A stretch of 64,000 nucleotides of DNA from Sphingomonas elodea ATCC 31461 (GTDB lineage: Bacteria; Pseudomonadota; Alphaproteobacteria; Sphingomonadales; Sphingomonadaceae): contig NZ_AGFU01000016.1 in the NCBI RefSeq assembly GCF_000226955.1, forward strand, positions 62,001 through 126,000, given 5' to 3'. The notes beneath the pieces are model-generated. The model searched no databases and was not told the origin of the DNA. It worked only from the letters and a program-made list of their open reading frames with translations. Shown here in pieces: positions 1 through 9,097 of the stretch (the first letter of the stretch is position 1; each line of letters opens with the position of its first letter). The position numbers were made by a program, and so were the translations under genes.

Positions 1-71
1 GCGATCTGATTGCCCTGCCGCAGGTAGGCGTCCTGCCGTCACCGGCACTCCGTCTCAACGCTGCCGCCTGA
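1..71 (+). CDS. C-terminal end of an unidentified protein (partial)
   Basis: An open frame enters from the left edge and stops at the TGA at 69-71, encoding about 22 residues that end in LRLNAAA. The two tandem hairpins just after it (76-116) fit the end of a transcription unit. The fragment is too short to identify, and reality as a gene is inferred only from the open frame and the following hairpins. Confidence 0.35.
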   Translation, partial: DLIALPQVGVLPSPALRLNAAA

Positions 72-75
72 GCGA

Positions 76-116
76 CGACTCCCTCCGAATCGGGGGAGTC
101 GCGAAGGCAACCTTCG
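76..116 (+). terminator. Two adjacent hairpins, possible transcription terminator
   Basis: The first hairpin pairs CGACTCCC (76-83) with GGGAGTCG (94-101). The second pairs CGAAGG (102-107) with CCTTCG (111-116) around a CAA loop. Both stems are perfect. No clear T-tract follows, so this may be a weak or factor-assisted terminator. Confidence 0.4.
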
Positions 117-228
117 TAGATTCCCCATTCGGACGAATCCGCTGCGGCGACGCACGGAATGGGCCGGGCCGGCGACTTTGGTTACCCAATCTTCAGGTTC
201 GGAAGAATCGGGTAGAGGAGCACGGATC

Positions 229-969
229 ATGGCAAACACGATGAACCTGCGGATCAATCTGCGGCCGCTGACGGCGCAGGGCCAGGCCGAACCGTTCGCC
301 TGGCACGCCGCCATTCACGCCCCTGCCCAAGCCTTTCATACGGCCGATGCGATCCTGCCGCGCGAAGATCGCACCGCATTGGAAGGGGTTCGCCTTGAAC
401 GTGCCTTTGCCGAGGCAGCCGAGGCCCAGCTGGCCGAGTCGGGCGGCCTGCTGATCGTGCCGGTCCAGCTCCACGCCGGCGCTGCCGACCGGTTGCTCAC
501 CCACTTGTTCCGCGCCGCGCTGCGTCACCGCTTTCCGCTGGACCGTGTCGTCGTCGAGATCAGCGCGGACGAGACCGCCGATCGCGATGCCGCCGCAGCG
601 ATGATCCACGCCTGCACCGATCGCGGCCTGATGATCGGCCTCGCGGATTTCGACGCCGGTCCACTGGCGCTTGGGCTGCTCGCCCATTGCTCGCCGCGGC
701 TGATCCGTCTGGCGCCGGCGCTTGCCCACCGCCTCGACGTCGCCCCCGCGCGCGCGCGGCTGGTCGAGGGCGTGCTGCGCCTCGCCCGCGGCATGGGCGT
801 CACCGTCGTCGCCCCCGCCCCGACCGAGGAAGCCGAACACCGCGCCGCCGTCGCCGCCGGCCTTCGCCACTTCGAGGGCGAACTGCGCATCCAGCCGCGC
901 GTCCGTCGCTACACCCACCCGGTGCGCCGCTGGGGCGCGGCGTTCGCCACCACCCGCCTCGCGGCCTGA
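229..969 (+). CDS. Degenerate EAL-domain protein
   Basis: A 246-residue protein with the fold signature of EAL cyclic-di-GMP phosphodiesterases: a RVVVEISADE stretch, then GLMIGLADFDAG, then a late region rich in VVAPAP. The catalytic EAL tripeptide itself is not present, and the metal-binding acidic residues are not obvious, so it is probably not an active phosphodiesterase and may instead bind cyclic-di-GMP or a protein partner. No GGDEF or sensor domain is attached. The start at 229 is preferred because GAGGAG lies at 215-220; an earlier GTG at 178 has no comparable site. It lies 58 bases upstream of trmB in the same direction. The family assignment is by pattern and moderate in certainty. 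Confidence 0.65.
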   Translation: MANTMNLRINLRPLTAQGQAEPFAWHAAIHAPAQAFHTADAILPREDRTALEGVRLERAFAEAAEAQLAESGGLLIVPVQLHAGAADRLLTHLFRAALRHRFPLDRVVVEISADETADRDAAAAMIHACTDRGLMIGLADFDAGPLALGLLAHCSPRLIRLAPALAHRLDVAPARARLVEGVLRLARGMGVTVVAPAPTEEAEHRAAVAAGLRHFEGELRIQPRVRRYTHPVRRWGAAFATTRLAA

Positions 970-1027
970 ACCTGAACCTCCTCGGAGATTTGCCAGCGCG
1001 CGGCCACGCGACTATGCGCTGCGCCCC

Positions 1028-1708
1028 ATGGCCGATCCCATCACCATCCGTCGTCTGTATGGCCGCCGCCAGGGCCACAAGCTCCGCCAGGGCCAGTCCG
1101 CCCTTGTCGAGGAGCTGCTGCCCCAACTGAGCGTGCCCGAAGCCGGCCCGCTCGATGCCGTCACCCTGTTCGGCGACGATCGCCCGCTGGAAGTCGAGAT
1201 CGGCTTTGGCGGCGGCGAACACCTTGCCGGTCAGGCGGCGATGCGGCCCGACCACGGCTTCATCGGTTGCGAGCCCTTCCTCAACGGCGTGGTGGGCGCG
1301 CTCAATCACATCCGCGACGGGGAACTCGCCAATGTGCGCCTGCACATGGGCGACGCGCTGGAAGTGATCGAGCGGCTGCCCGACGCCAGCCTCAGCCGCG
1401 TCTATCTGCTCCACCCCGATCCCTGGCCCAAGGCGCGCCATGCCAAGCGCCGCATGGTCAACCACGGCCCGCTCGACCTGATCGCCGCCAAGCTCAAGCC
1501 CGGCAGCGAGTTCCGCCTCGGCACCGACGATCCCACCTATTGCCGCTGGGCGATGATGGTGATGGGCCAGCGCAAGGACTTCGTCTGGCAGGCGCAGACC
1601 GCGCAGGATTTCCTCACCCGACCCGCCGACTGGCCGGAGACCCGCTACGAGCGCAAGGCACGCCGCCAGGGCCATGAGGTGTGGTACTTCCGCTATGTCC
1701 GGGTCTGA
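1028..1708 (+). CDS. trmB: tRNA (guanine-N7-)-methyltransferase
   Basis: A 226-residue cytoplasmic enzyme that uses S-adenosylmethionine to methylate N7 of guanosine 46 in tRNA. The SAM-binding loop GFGGGEH is at residues 59-65, and the family signature HPDPWPKARH, used for tRNA binding and catalysis, is at 129-138. The C-terminal part has the TRYERKARRQGHEVWYF pattern of TrmB. Length is normal. The open frame runs much further upstream, but the family N-terminus (MADPITIRRLYGR) begins at 1028. Its last 14 bases overlap the start of the Nudix gene, suggesting translational coupling. Confidence 0.95.
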   Translation: MADPITIRRLYGRRQGHKLRQGQSALVEELLPQLSVPEAGPLDAVTLFGDDRPLEVEIGFGGGEHLAGQAAMRPDHGFIGCEPFLNGVVGALNHIRDGELANVRLHMGDALEVIERLPDASLSRVYLLHPDPWPKARHAKRRMVNHGPLDLIAAKLKPGSEFRLGTDDPTYCRWAMMVMGQRKDFVWQAQTAQDFLTRPADWPETRYERKARRQGHEVWYFRYVRV

Positions 1709-2288
1709 GACCGGCCACCGCATCGAAGGCGTCGAGACCGTCTATCAGGGCTGGGGGCGGATGCTGCTGGCGACGCTGGTGACGCCCGACGGCAGCCGCA
1801 TCACCCGCCAGATCGAGGATCACGGCGATGCCGTCGCCGTCCTGCCCTATGATGCGGCGCGCGGCACGGTGCTGCTGGTCCGCCAGTCGCGCCCGCCGAT
1901 GCTCTTTCGCGACGAGAGCACCCCGCTGTACGAGGTGCTGGCCGGGCGCGTCGATCCTGGTGAGGATATCGAATCCACCGCCCGCCGCGAGGCGATGGAG
2001 GAATGCGGTCTGTCGCTGGGCGCGATCGAGCTTGTCGGCCATTTCTTTTCGATGCCGGCCGTCTCCACCGAGCGGCTGAGCCTCTATCTGGCGCCCTACA
2101 GCCTCGCCGACCGCACGTCCGCCGGCGGCGGCCTGGCGCAGGATCATGAGGATATCGAGGTCATCGAGATTGGGCTCGACGCCCTCTGGGCGAAGGGCAT
2201 GGCGGCGCTGGCCGACATGAAGACCGCGATGCTGGTCCTCGCCTTGCGCGAGCGGCTCGCCGCTCAGGCCTGGCCGCCAGCCGCCTGA
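1695..2288 (+). CDS. Nudix hydrolase, ADP-ribose pyrophosphatase-like
   Basis: A 197-residue Nudix hydrolase. The complete Nudix box (G x5 E x7 REUxEExGU) occupies residues 84-106, beginning GRVDPGE and ending REAMEECGL, so the metal-binding acidic residues are intact. The preceding beta-rich N-terminus and the VYQGWGRM opening resemble the ADP-ribose/GDP-mannose pyrophosphatase branch, which hydrolyses nucleoside diphosphate sugars to the nucleotide and sugar phosphate. The precise substrate cannot be read from sequence. The start at 1695 lies inside trmB and the 3' end overlaps the convergent GNAT gene by 25 bases. Confidence 0.88.
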   Translation: MSGSETGHRIEGVETVYQGWGRMLLATLVTPDGSRITRQIEDHGDAVAVLPYDAARGTVLLVRQSRPPMLFRDESTPLYEVLAGRVDPGEDIESTARREAMEECGLSLGAIELVGHFFSMPAVSTERLSLYLAPYSLADRTSAGGGLAQDHEDIEVIEIGLDALWAKGMAALADMKTAMLVLALRERLAAQAWPPAA

Positions 2289-3337
2289 CCGCTGCGTCCC
2301 CAGCCCCTGCGCAGCAGCCGCGCCGCCCATCCCTCGACGCCCGGCCGCACCAGGATCCAGTCGCGGATCGCGGGTCCGGGCACCGCGCCCATTGTCTGTT
2401 TGTACCCGCTGTCGCCCGCCCCCCAGTCGACCTGGGCGACACCGCGCTCCAGCGCGCGCACGAGATTGCGATACTGCAGCACCCTCCCCGGCGAATGCTT
2501 GGCCACGGCAGGATCATAGCTGTTGGCGATGGCGTGGATGCGCGTGCCGGTCACCAGATCGAAGGAGAAGGCCATCGCCCGACCGTCGATCCGCAACACC
2601 GCCGCCGAGAACATGGCAGCGAGTACCGGATCGCGTGCCGCTGCCCGCCAGAAGGCGCCGTGCCCCGTTTCGGTGAACTTGGCGTCGCTGCCGTCGGTGC
2701 GGGTGGCGATCCAGCTGCGCCGCTCGATATCTGCCAGGTCGGCGAAGTCTGGCCCGGCAAAGTCCCAGTCGACGGTGCCTTCGCTGCGCAGCTGCTTCTC
2801 GAAATAGCGATTCTTGCGCAGCGTCGATCCCCGCGGCCATTCGCCCCTCGCCGACAGCGCGGCCATGTCGAGCAGCCAGGAACCGGCGAGGCGGCGTTCG
2901 AGCAGCGTCCAACCCCGCCGAACGGCCCCCGCCTTCAGCCAGGCGAGTGCGGCGTCATCATCATATACCGGCCCGATCCGCAGCGCCCGCACGATGCGCG
3001 CGAGCCTGTCCAGCAGCGCATCCGCCGCAAGCGGGCTCGCCCCCTGCGCCAGGGGGAAGCTCCGAAACGGCCAGTAGCAGCCGGGTATCTCGGCCAGCCC
3101 CAGCCAGTTCGGCCCCTTCGCGATCATCGGCAGCGCCGCCACCGGCACGCGCTCCGCCTCTACCACCAGGGTGCGTCCGGCGCCGCCATAGGCCTGGAGC
3201 GCCGCCGCATACCAGCCGCGGCGGAGGAAGCGGTGGCTCTCCGGCGCCTGCTCGGCGACCCTGTCGAGGGCCGTCGCGAGACCCGCCGTGCAGGTAACGC
3301 GAAATGCCGGATCGGAGCGGGAAGCAGGCAGAGCCAT
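2264..3337 (-). CDS. GNAT-type acetyltransferase (BioF2/CelD-like)
   Basis: A 357-residue protein with the C-terminal acyltransferase half typical of the BioF2-like (CelD/BcsL) GNAT group: an LRKNRYFEKQL basic stretch near the middle, an IERRSW motif, a core around AMAFSFDLVTGTRIH, and a closing QVDWGAGDSGYK motif. Members are often found near polysaccharide or cellulose genes, but here the neighbours are unrelated housekeeping genes, so the acceptor is unknown. A good ribosome site (AGGGGG) precedes the ATG at 3337. It converges on the Nudix gene with a short 3' overlap. Confidence 0.8.
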   Translation of the reverse strand: MALPASRSDPAFRVTCTAGLATALDRVAEQAPESHRFLRRGWYAAALQAYGGAGRTLVVEAERVPVAALPMIAKGPNWLGLAEIPGCYWPFRSFPLAQGASPLAADALLDRLARIVRALRIGPVYDDDAALAWLKAGAVRRGWTLLERRLAGSWLLDMAALSARGEWPRGSTLRKNRYFEKQLRSEGTVDWDFAGPDFADLADIERRSWIATRTDGSDAKFTETGHGAFWRAAARDPVLAAMFSAAVLRIDGRAMAFSFDLVTGTRIHAIANSYDPAVAKHSPGRVLQYRNLVRALERGVAQVDWGAGDSGYKQTMGAVPGPAIRDWILVRPGVEGWAARLLRRGWGRSGQAAGGQA

Positions 3338-3419
3338 GCTACCCCCCTAGCGCCCACCCCTTACCATCCGGTGCAGCCCATGCTTGCAAGCGCCGCACGC
3401 CCGCTTGCATAACGCGCGC

Positions 3420-3875
3420 ATGGAAGGTCCCTATCTCTCCACCGTCTCGGAAACGATCCAGGCTGCGATCGCGCCGGTATTCCTTCTCGCCGGCATCGGC
3501 GCGTTCCTGAACACGATGGTGGGCCGGCTCGCCCGCATCGTCGATCGCGCGCGGATCATCGAGGAACTGCATCCCCGCTCCAGCGGCCCGGAGCATGACC
3601 GCCATGTGTGGGAGCTGCGCATCATCGATCGCCGCATCTCGGTGATCAACAACGCGATCTTCCTGTGCACCGCCAGCGCGCTGGCGATCTGCTTCGTCGT
3701 CGCGCTGATGTTCGTGTCGCGGCTGGCCAACCTCCATGTCGGCATCTGGGTCGCGGTCGCCTTCATCATCTCGATGCTGCTGCTGATCGCGGGGCTGCTC
3801 TATTTCCTCGTCGAGGTGCGGATGTCCTTGAAGGCGATCCATGTCCGCCAGGAACTGCTCGAACTCGACCGCTGA
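3420..3875 (+). CDS. DUF2721 family membrane protein
   Basis: A 151-residue integral membrane protein. It has a hydrophobic N-terminal segment (about residues 12-30), a charged cytoplasmic linker containing RLARIVDRARIIEEL and RIIDRRI, and two closely spaced membrane helices (about 80-102 and 106-130). This order matches DUF2721, a family of unknown function. The start at 3420 gives the family N-terminus; an upstream ATG at 3384 would add an untypical extension. It lies 63 bases before purE in the same direction. Confidence 0.82.
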   Translation: MEGPYLSTVSETIQAAIAPVFLLAGIGAFLNTMVGRLARIVDRARIIEELHPRSSGPEHDRHVWELRIIDRRISVINNAIFLCTASALAICFVVALMFVSRLANLHVGIWVAVAFIISMLLLIAGLLYFLVEVRMSLKAIHVRQELLELDR

Positions 3876-3938
3876 CCCATTGCCCTCAGCGCCCTGCCTC
3901 ACTAACACCCGCGCTTCCATTCCACGGTCGGGCAGGCA

Positions 3939-4424
3939 ATGGCGGACGCACCTCTTATCGGCATCATCATGGGCAGCACCTCCGATTGGGAGACGATGCG
4001 CCACGCCGCGTCGATCCTGGAGGAGCTTGGCATTCCGCACGAGACCAGGGTCGTCTCCGCGCACCGCACCCCGCAGCGGCTGTATGACTATGCCACCGGC
4101 GCGGCGGCTCGCGGCCTGAAGGTGATCATCGCCGGCGCCGGCGGCGCGGCGCACCTCCCCGGCATGGCCGCGGCGATGACGCACCTGCCGGTGCTGGGCG
4201 TGCCGGTCGAATCCAAGACGATGAAGGGGCTCGATAGCCTCTATTCGATCGTCCAGATGCCCGGCGGCATTCCCGTCGGCACGCTGGCGATCGGCAAGGC
4301 CGGCGCGAAGAACGCCGCGCTGCTCGCCGCCGCGATCCTCGCCACCTCGGACGACGCGCTCACCGAAAAGCTGATCGCCTGGCGCACCGCCCAGACCGAA
4401 AGCGTCGCGGAGGAACCGGCATGA
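3939..4424 (+). CDS. purE: N5-carboxyaminoimidazole ribonucleotide mutase
   Basis: A 161-residue class I PurE, the cytoplasmic enzyme that converts N5-CAIR to 4-carboxy-AIR in de novo purine synthesis. The active-site motifs GSTSDW (residues 12-17) and SAHRTP (40-45) are present, as is the glycine-rich [11 protein letters not shown] loop. Length is normal. The stop overlaps the purK start in ATGA, so the two enzymes, which act in sequence on an unstable intermediate, are translationally coupled. Confidence 0.97.
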   Translation: MADAPLIGIIMGSTSDWETMRHAASILEELGIPHETRVVSAHRTPQRLYDYATGAAARGLKVIIAGAGGAAHLPGMAAAMTHLPVLGVPVESKTMKGLDSLYSIVQMPGGIPVGTLAIGKAGAKNAALLAAAILATSDDALTEKLIAWRTAQTESVAEEPA

Positions 4425-5497
4425 GCGACATCCTCCCCCCCGGTTCCACCATCGGCATCCTCGGCGGCGGCCAGCTCGGCCGGATGATCGCGGTCGCGGC
4501 AGCGCAGCTCGGCTATCGCACCCATGTCCTCGCCCCCGACGAGGAAAGCATCGCCGCGCAGACCGCCTCCAGCTTCACCCGCGCCGATTATCACAGCCAT
4601 ATCGTGCTCGACGAACTCGCGAGCCACGCCGACGTGATCACCTACGAGTTCGAGAATGTCGCCCTTGCCCCCGTCGCGCATCTGGCGAGCAAGGTGCCGG
4701 TCCGCCCTGGCGCCAAGAGCCTGGAGATCGCGCAGGACCGCGCCAACGAGAAATCGTTCGTGGCGGAGCTCGGCGGCCGCACCGCGCCCTGGGCGCTGGT
4801 CACCACCCGCGACGAGCTGCACGAAGCGATCGCCAGGATCGGCGCGCCGTCGATCCTGAAGACGCTGCGGCTCGGCTATGACGGCAAGGGCCAGGTGCGC
4901 CTGCACGATGCCTCGGAAGCGGACGCGGCCTGGGCAGCGATCGGGGAACGCCCGGCGATCCTCGAAGGCTTCGTCACCTTCAGCCACGAATTCTCGATCA
5001 TCACGGTGCGGGGCTTGGACGGCACGCTGGCCAGCTATCCGCCGCCCTGGAACGAGCACAAGGACGGCATCCTCGCCCGCTCCACTTTGCCCGCCCCCGC
5101 CGAGATCGCCCGCCACTGGACCGAGGCGGCGGCGCTTTCGGGCCGCGTCGCCGAGGCGCTGGGCCATATCGGCGTGCTGACCTGCGAGTTCTTCGCGACC
5201 GAGCAGGGCCCGGTGTTCAACGAAATGGCGCCGCGCGTCCACAATAGCGGGCACTGGACGATCGAGGGCGCCGAGACCTCGCAGTTCGAGAACCATGTCC
5301 GCGCGATCTGCGGCCTGCCCTTGGGCTCGACCGCGCTGACCGGCAGCCATGTGGAAATGGAAAACCTGATCGGCGACGAGGCGAACCGCTGGCCCGAGCT
5401 GCTCGCCGAGCCGGGCACCCATCTCCACCTTTACGGCAAGGGCCAGGCCCGGCCGGGGCGGAAGATGGGGCATGTCACGCGGGTGAAGCGGGGCTGA
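4421..5497 (+). CDS. purK: N5-carboxyaminoimidazole ribonucleotide synthase
   Basis: A 358-residue ATP-grasp enzyme that makes N5-CAIR from AIR, bicarbonate and ATP. The N-terminal nucleotide motif [11 protein letters not shown] is at residues 12-22. The ATP-grasp region contains [15 protein letters not shown], and the late [14 protein letters not shown] motif carries metal and substrate ligands. It follows purE with a 4-base overlap. Length and motifs are complete. Confidence 0.97.
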   Translation: MSDILPPGSTIGILGGGQLGRMIAVAAAQLGYRTHVLAPDEESIAAQTASSFTRADYHSHIVLDELASHADVITYEFENVALAPVAHLASKVPVRPGAKSLEIAQDRANEKSFVAELGGRTAPWALVTTRDELHEAIARIGAPSILKTLRLGYDGKGQVRLHDASEADAAWAAIGERPAILEGFVTFSHEFSIITVRGLDGTLASYPPPWNEHKDGILARSTLPAPAEIARHWTEAAALSGRVAEALGHIGVLTCEFFATEQGPVFNEMAPRVHNSGHWTIEGAETSQFENHVRAICGLPLGSTALTGSHVEMENLIGDEANRWPELLAEPGTHLHLYGKGQARPGRKMGHVTRVKRG

Positions 5498-5524
5498 GGC
5501 CCCGCCCCTGCCCTGGCGTTCGGA

Positions 5525-6538
5525 TCACGACGCCTTGGGGCAGGGGCTGAAGCCGTCGAAGCTCTTGATATAGTCCGCCAGCGGCTCGAGGCCTGCCTCG
5601 CTGCGCAGCGCCGGCATCTTCGCGGCGTCCTCCAGCGGCAACGGCACCCGCTTTCCGGCGGTGCATGTCACCTGCGTCGCGTAGCGCTGCTTGCCCGAGA
5701 TCTTGAGCATGACCCGGTCGTAGAGATAGGCGTAATTGCGCTTGTTGACCTCGCCGCGCGCGGCGAGCGGCGCCATCAGCCGGAGCGCGCGCAGCTGGAA
5801 CGCCGGATCCGCATCGGCATGCTGCACCAGCAGCCACGCCATCATCGATCCCGATTCGCCCGCGCGCGCGATCGTCGGCCAGGCGTCCTTCGCCACTTCG
5901 GCCTTCAACCACGCGGTATTGGCGAAATCCCGTTCGCCCATCGCCACGGAGAGCTGGGCGATCAATACCGCGCGCGCACCGTCCGAGAGACGCGGCGCGT
6001 CCGCCATCTCGCCCGCGCCCCAGTCGGTTGCCTTGCGCAGCACCTGTTCGCCGATCGTCCGCGCGAGGATGCGTTCCTCGAGCGATGCAGCCGCACGCGG
6101 CATCGCCATTTCCTCGGCGAGCCGCAACGCCAGCAGGAAGCTGGTCGCGAAGGGCCGCGCCTCGGCGACATGCTGCTGGAATTCCGCCCAGGTGGCGCTG
6201 CGTTCCCGCGCCGCGCTTTGGGCGGTTGCGACGACATCGCAGCGCAGATCGCGTGGAGGCATGGTCGCCAGGTCGGCATGCTGCACGCCCATCGCCGCGA
6301 GTTCGTCGCGGGTATGCGCCTTGCCTTCCTCGAAGCACGCCGTCAGCCAGGCATTGACGGCGGCGTAGGTCCGGGCCTCCGCAGGCGTGGCCCCGGCAAA
6401 CCCTCCGCGCATCCAGCCGAAATCGCCGGGATCGAATGCTTCGCCATGAAAGTAGCGGGCAAGTTCCGGTGGCGGTTCGCTGGCAGCAGTCAGCATCAAG
6501 GCGGCTATGAGCACACCAACAATGCGACCGATCTTCAT
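5525..6538 (-). CDS. Exported DUF6624 family protein
   Basis: A 337-residue protein with a signal peptide (MKIGRIVGVLIAALMLTAAS). The C-terminal half has the helical pattern of DUF6624 domains: a DAWPTIARAGESGS segment, a WLLVQHAD segment, and RNYAYLYDRVMLK followed by RYATQV. The function is unknown; export suggests a periplasmic role. The start at 6538 is chosen over the in-frame upstream codons because GGGGGA sits six bases before it. It is transcribed toward purK. Confidence 0.72.
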   Translation of the reverse strand: MKIGRIVGVLIAALMLTAASEPPPELARYFHGEAFDPGDFGWMRGGFAGATPAEARTYAAVNAWLTACFEEGKAHTRDELAAMGVQHADLATMPPRDLRCDVVATAQSAARERSATWAEFQQHVAEARPFATSFLLALRLAEEMAMPRAAASLEERILARTIGEQVLRKATDWGAGEMADAPRLSDGARAVLIAQLSVAMGERDFANTAWLKAEVAKDAWPTIARAGESGSMMAWLLVQHADADPAFQLRALRLMAPLAARGEVNKRNYAYLYDRVMLKISGKQRYATQVTCTAGKRVPLPLEDAAKMPALRSEAGLEPLADYIKSFDGFSPCPKAS

Positions 6539-6672
6539 GGACATTCCCCCGAAACGCGCAGCACTCGCCCGCCGAGGACAGATATTCATCGCCTCGCCGC
6601 CGCTGTAAAGAAGCCAGATGCTGGCGCTACATCTTGCGCCACCCGTGCATGAAGACGATCGACGCGCGCGCC

Positions 6673-6954
6673 TCAGCGCTGCGTATCACCGACGCGCTTC
6701 GCCACGATCTCCGGCCGGTCGCACGACGCATCGCGCACGATCGCGCGGGACAGGTCGGCCAGCGGCTCCTCCGTCAGGCGCCGGTTTGCGGGCACGGCCT
6801 CACCGCGGCCCTGTACCTGTCTGACTCGCGCATTCTGGCAGCGTCCGCCGGACGTGCGGACGACCGGCACGGCCATCGCCGGCGGCACCGGCACGATCTT
6901 CGGTGCGGGTGCGGCATCTTTGGTGAGCGCCGAAAGCAGCAGGACCATCCACAT
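6673..6954 (-). CDS. Small exported protein of unknown function
   Basis: A 93-residue protein starting MWMVLLLSAL, with a hydrophobic leader followed by a proline-rich stretch (APAPKIVPVPPAMAVPVV) and a basic C-terminal part. A strong ribosome site (GGGGAGG) is five bases before the ATG at 6954, which is the main reason for accepting it. It lies between the DUF6624 gene and galE, all on the minus strand. I do not recognise a family. Confidence 0.55.
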   Translation of the reverse strand: MWMVLLLSALTKDAAPAPKIVPVPPAMAVPVVRTSGGRCQNARVRQVQGRGEAVPANRRLTEEPLADLSRAIVRDASCDRPEIVAKRVGDTQR

Positions 6955-7026
6955 GGCAACCTCCCCGATGCAGCCCGTCGTTCTGGGACGGGCGGCCGCG
7001 AGAATAGCAGAAGATCTGCTGCCCTT

Positions 7027-8025
7027 CTATCGTCCCCGCTCGGCGAGCTTGCGTTCCCAGGCAAGGGCGTCACGGACGATGCCGTTCAGATCCGCATGCT
7101 TCGGCCGCCAGGGCAGCGCCGCCAGGATCGCGCTGTTGTCCGCCACCAGCGCGTCGGGATCGCCGGCGCGGCGGCCTTCCAGCTTGCGCTCGATCGTCCT
7201 GTTGGTGACCCGATCCACCGCGTCGAGCACCTCCAGCACCGAGAAGCCCCGACCATAGCCGCAGTTCATCGTGTGGCTTTCCTCGGGCCGCGCGATCAGC
7301 AGGTCGAGCGCATCGACATGCGCGGCGGCCAGGTCGCTGACATGGATATAGTCGCGCACGCCGGTGCCGTCCGGCGTCGCGAAATCAGTGCCGAACACGC
7401 TGACATGGCCGCGCTTGCCGGTCGCCGCCTCCACCGCCACCTTGATCAGGTGCGTCGCGCCCGCAGTCGACTGGCCGGTGCGCCCCTGCGGATCGGCGCC
7501 TGCGACGTTGAAGTAGCGCAGCGCGCAATAGTTGAGCGGATGCGCGGCGGCGACGTCCTTCAGCATGATCTCGGTCATCAGCTTGGACATGCCGTACGGG
7601 TTGATCGGCACCTTGGGGGAATCCTCGCGCACCGGCACCTGCTCGGGAATGCCATAGGTGGCGGCGGTGGAGGAGAAGATGAAGTGGCGCACGCCTTCCG
7701 CCACCACGCTTTCGATCAGCGTGCGGCTGGCGGCGGTGTTGTTGCGGTAGTATTTGAGCGGGTCGGTTACCGATTCCGGCACCACCACCGATCCGGCAAA
7801 ATGCATCACGGCCGTCACATCGTGGTCGCGGATCGCGCGGCGCACCGCCTCGGCATCGTCGATGTTCGCCACCACCAGCGCGGCGCGGGGATCCACCGCC
7901 CACTCGAATCCGGTCACCAGATTGTCGACAACGACCACGCGCCAGCCGGCGTCGAGCAGCGCCAGCACCGCATGGCTGCCGATATACCCCGCACCACCCG
8001 TCACCAGCACCGTACCGTCGCGCAT
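7027..8025 (-). CDS. galE: UDP-glucose 4-epimerase
   Basis: A 332-residue short-chain dehydrogenase-type epimerase that interconverts UDP-glucose and UDP-galactose. The NAD-binding motif TGGAGYIGSH is at residues 9-18, the catalytic serine lies in FSSTAATYG, and the Tyr-x-x-x-Lys pair is in YGMSK. The ALRYFNVAGADP and GTGVRDYIHVSDL motifs are characteristic of GalE/ExoB. It probably supplies UDP-galactose for surface polysaccharide. It is divergent from msrA across a 67-base gap. Confidence 0.95.
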   Translation of the reverse strand: MRDGTVLVTGGAGYIGSHAVLALLDAGWRVVVVDNLVTGFEWAVDPRAALVVANIDDAEAVRRAIRDHDVTAVMHFAGSVVVPESVTDPLKYYRNNTAASRTLIESVVAEGVRHFIFSSTAATYGIPEQVPVREDSPKVPINPYGMSKLMTEIMLKDVAAAHPLNYCALRYFNVAGADPQGRTGQSTAGATHLIKVAVEAATGKRGHVSVFGTDFATPDGTGVRDYIHVSDLAAAHVDALDLLIARPEESHTMNCGYGRGFSVLEVLDAVDRVTNRTIERKLEGRRAGDPDALVADNSAILAALPWRPKHADLNGIVRDALAWERKLAERGR

Positions 8026-8092
8026 ACGCCATCCTCTTTGTTCTGCGCCGGCTCCACCCTATCTTGGGCCCACAAGCAAGGAGTTCCTCGTA

Positions 8093-8638
8093 ATGACAAT
8101 CGAAACGGCGACGCTCGCCGGCGGTTGCTTCTGGTGCACGGAAGCGGTGTTCAACGACGTGATCGGCGTTCAGGGCGTCGAGAGCGGCTATATCGGCGGC
8201 ACCAAGGACAACCCCACCTACAAGGAAGTCTGCAGCGGCAGCACCGGCCATGCCGAGGCGATCCGGGTGCGCTTCGATACCGATGTGGTGAGCTATGGCG
8301 AGATCCTCGACATCTTCCTCGCCACCCATGACCCGACCCAGCTCAACCGCCAGGGCAACGACATCGGCACCCAGTATCGCTCGGCGATCTTCCCGCATTC
8401 GGCCGAGCAGGAGCGCGAGGCGCTGGACGCGATCGAGCGCGCCCGCCCCGATTGGCCGCAGCCGATCGTCACCACGATCGAGCCGCTGGGCCAGTGGTGG
8501 CCGGCCGAGGACTATCACCAGGAATATTGGCAGGGCGAAGGCCAGCGGAACCCCTATTGCCTGGCGGTGATCCCGCCCAAGCTCCGCAAGCTGCGCAAGA
8601 GCTTCGCCAACAAAGCGAAAGAGGGCGCGGCCGCGTAA
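8093..8638 (+). CDS. msrA: Peptide methionine-S-sulfoxide reductase A
   Basis: A 181-residue enzyme that reduces the S epimer of methionine sulfoxide in proteins. The catalytic motif GGCFWCTEAVF is at the N-terminus, with the cysteine at about residue 13. The substrate-pocket stretch VCSGSTGHAEAIRV and the DPTQLNRQGNDIGTQYRS motif follow. The AAGGAG ribosome site at 8078-8083 fixes the ATG at 8093, although the frame is open further upstream. Confidence 0.96.
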   Translation: MTIETATLAGGCFWCTEAVFNDVIGVQGVESGYIGGTKDNPTYKEVCSGSTGHAEAIRVRFDTDVVSYGEILDIFLATHDPTQLNRQGNDIGTQYRSAIFPHSAEQEREALDAIERARPDWPQPIVTTIEPLGQWWPAEDYHQEYWQGEGQRNPYCLAVIPPKLRKLRKSFANKAKEGAAA

Positions 8639-9097
8639 GCCACGCCCTCCCACGGGGGGTTTTCGGGACCGCGTCCGGCAACGATGCCGGTCGCGGCTAC
8701 GAACAACGTCGGATAGTGCATGAATAGCACCAGACGCGGTTCGGGTTCCGCTCTCTTTGATGATGCACCGGCACAACGATCGACTGCCCGACGTTCGGGT
8801 GGATCGCTCAGCGCGCTCCAGATCCATCACCCACCGCCATTCCCGTCTGTTCCCGCGGGCTTGGCGGCAGATCCAGCCTAGAAACTTGGCAGCGGCTGTA
8901 AAGAAATGATCGTATACGGACTACCCAGAATGGGACGAAAACCACATGGTCCCGGGCTTTCATACTCACTTCATGTTGATGCACGTTTCTGACATCGATG
9001 ACGGAAGTCGATCACAAGAACTGTACAGCGCCCGATCCACCCTACAGCCTGGCTCGCCGTCGTGCTGCTATCGTTCTTGTTCGCCGGCGCTCGCTGT
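8639..9097. other. Intergenic stretch without a supported gene
   Basis: About 460 bases between msrA and the Sua5-type gene, which point toward each other here. A G/C-rich imperfect hairpin followed by TTTT at roughly 8644-8664 may terminate msrA. No open frame in either direction has both a ribosome site and protein-like composition, and I see no RNA gene or repeat. Confidence 0.5.

Noticed and set aside
6634-8331. A 565-residue plus-strand open frame
   Set aside because: It runs antisense through galE and out of frame through the start of msrA; the real genes have clear motifs.
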